Origin: Lachnospiraceae bacterium UBA3801
Lineage (GTDB): Bacteria; Bacillota; Clostridia; Lachnospirales; Lachnospiraceae
DNA length: 6,036 nucleotides
Direction of reading: 5' to 3'
NCBI GenBank assembly: GCA_002368685.1
Contig: DFEN01000144.1
Location: forward strand, 347 to 6,382
Of the stretch, positions 1 through 5,356 are shown piece after piece (position 1 is the first letter of the stretch; each line of letters starts with the position of its first letter). Position numbers and translations under genes: made by a program. The notes under the pieces were generated by a model, which had not been told where the DNA came from, searched no databases, and saw nothing but the letters and a program-made list of their open reading frames with translations.

Positions 1-50
1 GCAAGACGTCCGATACGTCCAAATCCATTAATCGCTACTTTTACTGCCAT
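1..50 (-). CDS. gap: Type I glyceraldehyde-3-phosphate dehydrogenase, N-terminal fragment (partial)
   Basis: Only the first 16 codons and two bases of the next lie in the window; the gene continues past the left edge. The translation MAVKVAINGFGRIGRL is the diagnostic start of phosphorylating type I GAPDH: a beta strand followed by the NAD-binding Rossmann glycine motif G9-F-G-R-I-G14. The family oxidises glyceraldehyde-3-phosphate to 1,3-bisphosphoglycerate with NAD in cytosolic glycolysis. The start is fixed by a full AGGAGG nine bases upstream and by the match to the conserved GAPDH N-terminus. The gene is divergent from the PHP phosphatase gene and has its own promoter and an unusually long leader. 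Nothing can be said about the catalytic domain, which is outside the window. Identification is confident despite the short fragment, because this N-terminus is highly distinctive. Confidence 0.93.
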   Translation of the reverse strand, partial: MAVKVAINGFGRIGRL

Positions 51-59
51 TTTGTAAAT

Positions 60-65
60 CCTCCT
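60..65 (-). promoter_or_regulatory. Ribosome binding site of gap
   Basis: The minus strand reads AGGAGG here, a full match to the anti-Shine-Dalgarno core, followed by nine bases and the ATG at 48-50. It lies outside the predicted leader hairpin (82-135), so it should be freely accessible. This fits a highly translated glycolytic gene. Confidence 0.9.
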
Positions 66-81
66 AAGAAATTATATTGAT

Positions 82-135
82 GAATGTCGGCCGAATCCTA
101 TACAAAAAATATATTTCTCGACCAACTAAACATTC
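82..135 (-). promoter_or_regulatory. Predicted stem-loop in the gap 5' leader
   Basis: In the gap transcript, bases 135-131 (GAATG) can pair with 86-82 (CATTC), and bases 125-119 (UUGGUCG) can pair with 93-87 (CGGCCGA, two G-U pairs). That gives about 12 base pairs, with a 5-nt bulge at 126-130 and a 25-nt AU-rich loop at 94-118. If transcription starts near 138, the stem begins within a few bases of the mRNA 5' end. Such 5' hairpins are known to protect mRNAs from decay; a protein-binding role is also possible. The pairing is read directly from sequence; the function is inferred. No T-tract follows, so it is not an intrinsic terminator. Confidence 0.45.
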
Positions 136-144
136 TGCCCTAAT

Positions 145-173
145 ATGATAACTTTTTTTCGGGCCAATTTCAA
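145..173 (-). promoter_or_regulatory. Sigma-A-type promoter of gap
   Basis: On the minus strand TTGAAA (168-173) is followed by a 17-bp spacer containing a run of seven A, then TATCAT (145-150). Each hexamer matches the sigma-A consensus at five of six positions and the spacing is ideal. The predicted start near 138 gives a leader of about 88 nt before the gap ATG. I saw no clear Rex- or CggR-like operator around it. Confidence 0.7.
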
Positions 174-228
174 GCACGTATTTGTCAAATTTAATCTATT
201 TTAAGCAATTTTTTTCATCGTTTTTCAC

Positions 229-258
229 TTGACTTATGATTACATTGCCTTTTACTAT
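229..258 (+). promoter_or_regulatory. Candidate promoter of the PHP phosphatase gene
   Basis: TTGACT (229-234) matches five of six positions of the -35 consensus. It is followed after 18 bp by TACTAT (253-258), which matches four of six at -10. An overlapping TATGAT at 256-261 is closer to consensus but gives a 21-bp spacer. Transcription would start around 265, giving a leader of about 55 nt. The rest of the divergent spacer, 174-228 and 259-310, is AT-rich and holds no gene that I can see. Confidence 0.45.
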
Positions 259-320
259 GATATATAGCGTTATATAAATACATCAAACGACTAGAATTCA
301 TATAAAAACCGGAGAATAAA

Positions 321-1175
321 ATGAGTAAACTAGACAATAAATATGATTATCATTTACATAGTCTCTTCTCTTCTGACTGTGAAACTGAGCTTCGAGATAT
401 CATAGCTTCCGCCAAGTCTCACGGACTCAGAGGCATATGTCTTACGGATCATAATGATCTAAACTACCCTGAGACACCAGATAATATAATCTTTGATCTC
501 GAAATAGATAGCTATATCACTACTCTTTCTGAGCTATCAATGGAACTTCTGCCAGATTTTGATCTAAGAATAGGTGTAGAGCAAGGTGTTATGCCTTCTA
601 CTTGTGAGGAGCTAAGTAGCTACAGTACTAAACATCCAGGGATTGATTTCATCATCTGCTCTTCACATGTAGTAGATAGTCTTGATCCTTACTATCCAGA
701 ATCCTTTAAGAATCCAGATGGTTCTTACAAGGACGTAAATGTTATCTATAGACATTATTTTGAAGATATTCTCTACAATGTAGAGCATTTTAGTGATTAT
801 AATGTATATGGTCATTTGGATTATATATTCAGATATGGTCCAGAGAAGGTTACTGCCGAGTCCTTTTCTAAGAGGCATTTTCCTGCGCTTAAGGAGCTGA
901 TCCACGAAATCCTGAAGGTAATCATTGAAAATGGTAAAGGTATAGAAATAAATACCGGAAGCCTGTATAGAGGCATGGACTACATGCATCCACATGTAGA
1001 AATACTTAAAATGTATAAAGAACTAGGCGGAGAAATTCTAACCTTCGGAAGCGACGCTCACGATACTGAACATATTGGCTATATGATAGAGGACGCCACT
1101 GAACTGGCCCAGGCTATTGGTTTTAGATACTTCAGCACTTTTAAAGCTATGAAGCCAGAGTTTATAAAGCTATGA
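321..1175 (+). CDS. PHP-domain phosphatase, histidinol-phosphatase (HisJ/HisK) family
   Basis: The 284-residue protein is a complete PHP-domain metal-dependent phosphoesterase of the monofunctional histidinol-phosphatase type, which typically has about 260-290 residues. The metal-binding motifs are all present in order: H11-x-H13 with D19, T42-D-H44, E87 in GVEQG, H116 in SSH, H165 in GHLD, and D245-x-H247 in GSDAH. EINTG (209-213) is also typical of this group. Such enzymes dephosphorylate L-histidinol phosphate in histidine biosynthesis, but the exact substrate cannot be proven from sequence. There is no signal peptide or membrane segment, so it is cytosolic. The start is supported by GGAG at 311-314, six bases upstream. 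No other his gene is nearby; the gene stands alone, divergent from gap and convergent with a sensor kinase gene 39 bp away. The stop codon lies in the second copy of a 23-bp tandem repeat, so the C-terminus looks recently altered. Family call is firm; substrate is moderately sure. Confidence 0.9.
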   Translation: MSKLDNKYDYHLHSLFSSDCETELRDIIASAKSHGLRGICLTDHNDLNYPETPDNIIFDLEIDSYITTLSELSMELLPDFDLRIGVEQGVMPSTCEELSSYSTKHPGIDFIICSSHVVDSLDPYYPESFKNPDGSYKDVNVIYRHYFEDILYNVEHFSDYNVYGHLDYIFRYGPEKVTAESFSKRHFPALKELIHEILKVIIENGKGIEINTGSLYRGMDYMHPHVEILKMYKELGGEILTFGSDAHDTEHIGYMIEDATELAQAIGFRYFSTFKAMKPEFIKL

Positions 1176-1195
1176 AACCAGAGTTTATAAAGCTA
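1143..1195 (+). repeat. 23-bp tandem duplication at the 3' end of the PHP gene
   Basis: Copy 1 (1143-1165) and copy 2 (1166-1188) are identical except for G1154 versus A1177, and seven bases of a third copy follow at 1189-1195. Because 23 is not a multiple of three, copy 2 is read in a different frame, and its TGA at 1173-1175 becomes the stop codon of the PHP gene. This looks like a recent slippage duplication. Confidence 0.9.
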
Positions 1196-1227
1196 AAAAA
1201 AGAAAGCCTAGTACTTAGACTTTCTTT
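1195..1227. terminator. Bidirectional intrinsic terminator between convergent genes
   Basis: AAAGAAAG (1199-1206) pairs with CTTTCTTT (1220-1227). After one C-A mismatch (1207/1219), CTA (1208-1210) pairs with TAG (1216-1218) across a GTACT loop. Read on the minus strand, the stem runs into a T-run at 1201-1195, so it works best for the sensor kinase operon. Read on the plus strand it ends in CTTTCTTT, a weaker U-tract for the PHP gene. The hairpin contains the last three codons and the TAA stop of the kinase gene. Confidence 0.7.
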
Positions 1228-2357
1228 ACGTATATAACAACTACAAATCCATTATCATTGTAATATTCAAATCCTCCGCCCTGCCTTTCAACATAGTTTT
1301 TGACAAGGTAGAGGCCGAGGCCATAACCGTTTTTCTCTTCTGTTCCACTTCCGCGGTAGAACTTTTCTACAACGAGCGGGAGTTCATCCTTCGGAACACC
1401 AGGTCCAGAGTCCCTAACAGTAATCTTGATAAATTTATCCTTGCCACCACTTACAGATGGCATTTCTTCTGTTTCTTCAAAGCTTACATGGATGTCTGTA
1501 CCAGCGTATTTATAGGAATTCCCAACTATATTATCTACAACCTGTTCCATACGGAGTTTATCCATATAGACGAGACATTCATGGATATGATTGTCTAGGA
1601 TTATATTTCCATAATCCTTTAAACTCGTGAAATAACTCTCTATTAGCTTTGAATCATACTCCTCAACGGATACAGATATTTCTTCCAAATCATCAATAGT
1701 TGCATGTAGGACATTTTGCACGAGCTTATTTATTGTCTCAGCTTTCTGTGAAATAAATCCAACCTTTTCCTCGATTCCAGATATCTCGCCGAGCTCATCA
1801 CCCGCTTCCTTCTTCTTTGATATCTGCATTTCAAGGACCTCGCAAGTCGCTTGGATAGTAGCTATTGGAGTCTTGAGGTCGTGACTCAGCTCAGCTACCA
1901 TTTGCCTCTTCTCGTTTTCGGCCTCTAGTTCTCTCAGTCTAGACTTCTTTAGCTCTTCTCTCATGAGGTCAAAGCTTTCAGTAAAATCAATAAATCTGAG
2001 GTTCTTATTAACAGGAATAGGTACATCCAGATTACCCTTTGATATTTCTGTAGCATAGTTCTGAAGCTGAGTTATAGGCTTAATCTCTGCAAAATAGAAA
2101 TATGCTAGCAGAAGGTAACCAAGGAACATAATAAATACCCAAAAGGCTAACAGATATATAAGCATCTTCTGCTTAAATTCATTCATATTCTCATTTAAGC
2201 CATTCCATATCTGCTTATATAATTGCAGTTGTTCATCAGTATATGTTCCAGGAATATCAAAGCTGACATTAGACTTTATGTAAACCAAAACAGTTATAAT
2301 CATGCATGTTAACATAACTATTGTATATAAAATTATAACCTTTCTGAATTTGTTCAT
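1215..2357 (-). CDS. Membrane sensor histidine kinase (HAMP-HisKA-HATPase), partner of the OmpR-type regulator
   Basis: This 380-residue protein is a classical class I sensor kinase. Two membrane segments (about 7-27 and 66-90) flank a short outside loop of roughly 38 residues. A HAMP-like linker follows (about 91-143), then the dimerisation/phosphoacceptor domain with H159 in SHDLKTP. The ATP-binding domain carries an N box (N276, N280), a G1 box (D316-S-G-P-G320), an F box (F333) and a G2 box (G344-Y-G-L-G348). All residues needed for autophosphorylation are present. It should phosphorylate the response regulator encoded just upstream, whose TGA overlaps its ATG in an ATGA junction, indicating translational coupling. 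GAGG at 2368-2371, inside the regulator gene, is a plausible SD. The sensor loop is too small to hold a recognised ligand-binding domain, so the signal may be sensed in the membrane, through a partner protein, or by a small peptide; this is inference. The stop codon is embedded in the terminator stem. The ligand is unknown. Confidence 0.92.
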   Translation of the reverse strand: MNKFRKVIILYTIVMLTCMIITVLVYIKSNVSFDIPGTYTDEQLQLYKQIWNGLNENMNEFKQKMLIYLLAFWVFIMFLGYLLLAYFYFAEIKPITQLQNYATEISKGNLDVPIPVNKNLRFIDFTESFDLMREELKKSRLRELEAENEKRQMVAELSHDLKTPIATIQATCEVLEMQISKKKEAGDELGEISGIEEKVGFISQKAETINKLVQNVLHATIDDLEEISVSVEEYDSKLIESYFTSLKDYGNIILDNHIHECLVYMDKLRMEQVVDNIVGNSYKYAGTDIHVSFEETEEMPSVSGGKDKFIKITVRDSGPGVPKDELPLVVEKFYRGSGTEEKNGYGLGLYLVKNYVERQGGGFEYYNDNGFVVVIYVKKV

Positions 2358-3064
2358 TTGTCAGTTTCCTCAAATATATAGCCCGTTCCCCAAATAGTCT
2401 TTATATATTTAGGATTATTGGGATCCTCTTCGAGCTTCTCCCGTAGCTTTCTAATATGCACATTAAGCGTACCATCCGAGTAAAAGGTGTCTCCCCACAC
2501 CTCTTCGAATAGCGCGTCCTTTGTAACAATTGCATTCTTATGGTTATAAAGGCATTTTAGTAGAGCGAACTCCTTAGCCTTTAGCCCTATACGTTTTCCA
2601 TTCAATATAACCGATAGAGTCGACTCATCTAGCTGTATTACACCAGCCTCGCCGTCCTTACCACTTGTAGTCACTTCCTTTGAAGAGAGAGACTTCAGTT
2701 GCTCAACCTTCTTCAGATTCAGTTTTACCTTAGCTAGTAAAACCGCCAGACTATAAGGTTTCTTGATATAATCGTCGCCTCCGATACTAAGTGCAACAAG
2801 TACATCATCATCGCTCTGACGCGCACTGATAAAGAGGATCGGCAGCTGATAATCCTCTCTCACCTTCTTACAAACCTCGAAGCCTGAACCATCTCCAAGA
2901 TTGATATCTAAAAGTAGAAGGTCTATATCATTCTTGTCTAAAAATTCATAGCATGCCGACGCACTGTCTACATATTCTGTTTTAATATCGAACATTTGAA
3001 AGTATTCCGCTGTCATTTTGGCAAGCTCTACTTCATCATCAACGATTAGACAATTGTAATGCAT
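2354..3064 (-). CDS. OmpR/PhoB-family response regulator transcription factor
   Basis: This 236-residue protein has an N-terminal receiver domain (about 3-117). Acidic residues D9-D10, phosphoacceptor D53 in LLLDINLGDG, S80 and K102 in KKPY complete the phosphorylation site. After a polar, Ser/Thr/Gly-rich linker (about 122-141) comes an OmpR-type winged-helix DNA-binding domain (about 142-233), with the typical NVHIRKLREKL recognition segment at 201-211 and the terminal TIWGTGYIF hairpin at 223-231. Length is standard for the family. The start has a strong SD, GGAGGAG (3069-3075), placed in the 14-bp gap after the GHKL kinase gene. It overlaps the downstream HisKA kinase gene by 4 bp, so the two form a cognate pair. 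It is expected to bind direct repeats as a dimer once phosphorylated. The target genes are not visible; autoregulation is possible but no operator was recognised. Confidence 0.93.
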   Translation of the reverse strand: MHYNCLIVDDEVELAKMTAEYFQMFDIKTEYVDSASACYEFLDKNDIDLLLLDINLGDGSGFEVCKKVREDYQLPILFISARQSDDDVLVALSIGGDDYIKKPYSLAVLLAKVKLNLKKVEQLKSLSSKEVTTSGKDGEAGVIQLDESTLSVILNGKRIGLKAKEFALLKCLYNHKNAIVTKDALFEEVWGDTFYSDGTLNVHIRKLREKLEEDPNNPKYIKTIWGTGYIFEETDK

Positions 3065-3068
3065 TTCG

Positions 3069-3075
3069 CTCCTCC
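3069..3075 (-). promoter_or_regulatory. Strong ribosome binding site of the OmpR-type regulator
   Basis: The minus strand reads GGAGGAG, four bases before the ATG when the full run is counted, or seven from the first GGAG. It fills most of the 14-bp space between the GHKL kinase stop and this start. The regulator can therefore be translated well, independently of upstream ribosomes. Confidence 0.75.
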
Positions 3076-3078
3076 ACT

Positions 3079-4554
3079 TTATTTCCTTGGAATCATTATA
3101 GATAGGCCAAATGTGCCTTCTTCTGCTTCAGCTTTTACCAGGCCATCATATTCTTCAACCGCCTGTCTGATATTTCTAAGTCCGAAACCGTGATGTTCCT
3201 TATCATTCTTTGATGTATATCCGTTACTCATAAAAAGCTTCTCAACATTCACCTTGCCTTCGGCTGCATTTGATATTTTAAGTACGAAGAACTTCTCAGT
3301 TCTTTTAATCTTGAGGTCAATCCAAGGCTCTTTCTCTACTTTTCTGGCAGCTTCTATAGCATTATCGAGAGCATTTGCAAAAATACTGCAAACGTCCATC
3401 GGCTTCATATGAAGACCGCCATCCACAACCCCGTCAGTTGTAAATCTGATATCCAGCTCCTTCATCTTGTCCGCCTTCATCGCCACTATACAATCCAGCA
3501 TCTCATCTCCTGTTATAATAGATGGAGACAGGGCTCTTACATTTCCCAGCAGCTCCTTAAGGTGTTGGCTTGCATCCTCAACCTTACCCTCGTCCAGCAT
3601 CATACTTGTCAGAGACAGGTTGTTAATGATGTCATGTCGGAAGGCTCTTGTTTCCGTCTGCGCATTCTTATAGCGTTCAATATATTCAAGCTCAGCATTT
3701 AGGTAGGTTTCCTGATATTCATTCTTTTCCCTGAGACTCTTATCCGCCGCATTCATTACCAGAATTACAGGCGCAAGTATTCCAAGAACGAGGAGCATTA
3801 CTCCAAATATAATGCTAAGCAGCATAAACTTATCAGACAATTTTTCCGGTCCTATAGGCATACCTGGAAATATGCCAAATATTATAAGCCATAGCACAAA
3901 AAGAACCCTGTCTCTGATTCTGACTACATAAACTCTCTTCTTCCTGTAATAGCCAAAGTACAGAATAAGCAGAATAGCAACTGATATAATAAATACCGCG
4001 CAGGTTAAAAAGAATGTAAATTTTATTCCTTCCAGTCCCGCCATTGAACCGCTAATAAACAGGTCAACTATTTCCTGCTTACATCCATTAAAGTATAAGT
4101 ACATATACTGGAAAATAGAATTAACAAACTGGTAATAAAGCATTAGGCATATCAGAGATTCAGTCGCCCTTATAATTCTTTTCTCCTTGTTCGCAATCAG
4201 ATAGAATACAAATGCATATACGAACACCAAACCATTTAAAATAAGTGCTGACACATTAGAAAACACCTGAATTTCTTCATATCCTGCAAGTTCAGGCGTT
4301 AATTCATTTATGTTTTCCATACCTTCCAGGACTTTATACGCATCCGGATACATGCTCTGCATTAAAAAATCCGAGGCAAAAAGAAAAACTATCTGTATTA
4401 TAAGTACACCCAAAGTAGCGAGTACCATTTTTCTGGTAATAACTATGTACCTGCCAAGAAAGCATGCAGCCACAAGTACAATTATCAGCATGGCTAACAT
4501 AAAATTAATATCTGATAAAATGATACCGGTGTAGTTCATTATTACTTCTTTCAT
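3079..4554 (-). CDS. GHKL-domain sensor histidine kinase, AgrC-like, multi-pass membrane protein
   Basis: The 491-residue protein has an N-terminal half with about seven hydrophobic segments (roughly 16-34, 43-62, 100-120, 131-153, 178-201, 215-233 and 243-267). A helical, likely coiled-coil stretch follows (about 272-300), then a cytoplasmic kinase core. The phosphoacceptor is probably H307 in FRHDIINN, the pattern of AgrC/ComD-type kinases. The ATP-binding domain shows an N box (N394, D397, N398 in FANALDNAIEA) and a G2-like GFGLRNI (456-462). A canonical G1 motif is not obvious, as is usual in GHKL kinases. It should pass phosphate to the LytTR regulator encoded 27 bp upstream. Known family members often sense secreted peptides, but no peptide or AgrB-like processing gene is present here. 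AAAGGA at 4562-4567, seven bases ahead, supports the start at 4554; Met6 has a poorer SD. A hydrophilic segment at 64-97 between TM2 and TM3 could be exposed outside and contact a ligand. Confidence 0.9.
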   Translation of the reverse strand: MKEVIMNYTGIILSDINFMLAMLIIVLVAACFLGRYIVITRKMVLATLGVLIIQIVFLFASDFLMQSMYPDAYKVLEGMENINELTPELAGYEEIQVFSNVSALILNGLVFVYAFVFYLIANKEKRIIRATESLICLMLYYQFVNSIFQYMYLYFNGCKQEIVDLFISGSMAGLEGIKFTFFLTCAVFIISVAILLILYFGYYRKKRVYVVRIRDRVLFVLWLIIFGIFPGMPIGPEKLSDKFMLLSIIFGVMLLVLGILAPVILVMNAADKSLREKNEYQETYLNAELEYIERYKNAQTETRAFRHDIINNLSLTSMMLDEGKVEDASQHLKELLGNVRALSPSIITGDEMLDCIVAMKADKMKELDIRFTTDGVVDGGLHMKPMDVCSIFANALDNAIEAARKVEKEPWIDLKIKRTEKFFVLKISNAAEGKVNVEKLFMSNGYTSKNDKEHHGFGLRNIRQAVEEYDGLVKAEAEEGTFGLSIMIPRK

Positions 4555-4561
4555 ATCTTTT

Positions 4562-4567
4562 TCCTTT
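4562..4567 (-). promoter_or_regulatory. Ribosome binding site fixing the GHKL kinase start
   Basis: The minus strand reads AAAGGA seven bases before the ATG at 4552-4554. The alternative in-frame ATG five codons later (4539) is preceded only by a weak AAAGAAG. This selects the longer protein. Confidence 0.65.
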
Positions 4568-4581
4568 AACAGCTATAGATT

Positions 4582-5292
4582 TTACATTGCAGTATTTTCT
4601 ACATATGCATAAAGAGCTTCCTTAAGAGACTTAGTATTAGTTCTGCTAACAGGCACGCTAATATCTCCATCCGGTCCTTCCATTATAACTTCATTTTTGA
4701 CCAGCTTCTTCACCTTTGCAAGGGATACCAGATATCCTCTGTGGGTACGGAAAAAACCATCCTTCTTTAGCTGTTCTTCAAAATCACCTATATTGTATCG
4801 TATCAGATGCTCTCCATCCTCAGTATATATCATTACATATTGATTCTGAGCTTCAAAATATATAATATCAGCGATATTTAGGAGTAGTTCCTCTCCATCC
4901 TCCTTGATCATTAGCTGTTTCTTGCTGGTGTTCTGATCCATTACGAATCTCAAAACCTCACGGAGCTTCTCTTCCTGAACCGGCTTTGTCAGATAACGTA
5001 AAGCATTTACCTCATATCCTTCAAGCGCATACTCAACATGGCCTGTAAGGAATACGATATATATGCTGTCACTCCTCTCACGAAGTTTCTTGGCAAGTGT
5101 AATTCCGTCCATTACCGGCATCTCTATATCAAGAAAAAGCACGTCATATGGTTTCTTGTCAAATGCTGCTAAAAGCTGATTTCCATCTGAATATGCATCA
5201 ACTACAACATCCAGACTGCCTGCCAGCTTGTCTACCATATCACGCGCCTGATTTCTAAACTTTTCCTCATCGTCACAAACTGCTATTCTCAT
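4582..5292 (-). CDS. LytTR-family response regulator (AgrA/LytR type)
   Basis: The 236-residue protein has a receiver domain (about 1-118) with acidic D7-D8, phosphoacceptor D55 in FLDIEMP, T83 and K103 in LTKP. A LytTR DNA-binding domain follows (about 125-232). It is recognised by IIYFEAQNQYVMIYT (143-157), FFRTHRGYLVSL (180-191) and VPVSRTNTKSLKEAL (213-227). LytTR proteins bind paired roughly 9-bp repeats through an all-beta fold and control competence, bacteriocin, virulence or autolysis genes in other Firmicutes. The start has a purine-rich AAGGGGAAG SD at 5296-5304. The gene directly precedes the GHKL kinase gene (27-bp gap), the usual regulator-kinase order of such pairs. I saw no convincing sigma-A promoter and no clear LytTR repeat pair in the 54 bp upstream, so transcription probably comes from the peptidase gene side or from a weak promoter. 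Target genes are unknown. Confidence 0.93.
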   Translation of the reverse strand: MRIAVCDDEEKFRNQARDMVDKLAGSLDVVVDAYSDGNQLLAAFDKKPYDVLFLDIEMPVMDGITLAKKLRERSDSIYIVFLTGHVEYALEGYEVNALRYLTKPVQEEKLREVLRFVMDQNTSKKQLMIKEDGEELLLNIADIIYFEAQNQYVMIYTEDGEHLIRYNIGDFEEQLKKDGFFRTHRGYLVSLAKVKKLVKNEVIMEGPDGDISVPVSRTNTKSLKEALYAYVENTAM

Positions 5293-5334
5293 TTTCTTCC
5301 CCTTTTTTCTAATAACCTTTATATATAATTTTGA

Positions 5335-5356
5335 TTTTGCGACACTTTACGCAAAA
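5335..5356. promoter_or_regulatory. Perfect 7-bp inverted repeat across the peptidase stop codon
   Basis: TTTTGCG (5335-5341) and CGCAAAA (5350-5356) are exact inverted copies around an 8-base loop that contains the TAA stop of the peptidase gene (5347-5349). On the minus strand no T-run follows, so strong termination is unlikely. It could be a weak attenuating or mRNA-stabilising hairpin, or a protein-binding site ahead of the LytTR regulator. Only the repeat itself is seen; its role is open. Confidence 0.4.

Noticed and set aside
183..188. Perfect minus-strand TTGACA as a -35 for gap
   Set aside because: At 16-18 bp spacing the sequence is GC-rich with no -10 hexamer; the TTGAAA/TATCAT pair at 145-173 fits far better.
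174..228. Possible Rex or similar redox operator near gap
   Set aside because: TTTGTCAAATTTAA only loosely resembles half of such a site and no matching second half-site is present.
663..995. 110-codon minus-strand open frame inside the PHP gene
   Set aside because: It lies wholly opposite a gene with complete catalytic motifs, has no good SD, and its product has no recognisable domain; it is a shadow frame.
3409..3702. Plus-strand open frames opposite the GHKL kinase (also 3467-3673 and 4310-4534)
   Set aside because: They are antisense to a well-supported kinase, low in complexity and without SD or family features.
5293..5346. Dedicated promoter and LytTR repeats for the LytTR regulator
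   Set aside because: There is a TATATA-rich stretch at about 5320-5327 but no -35 at suitable spacing, and no pair of LytTR-like repeats could be made out.
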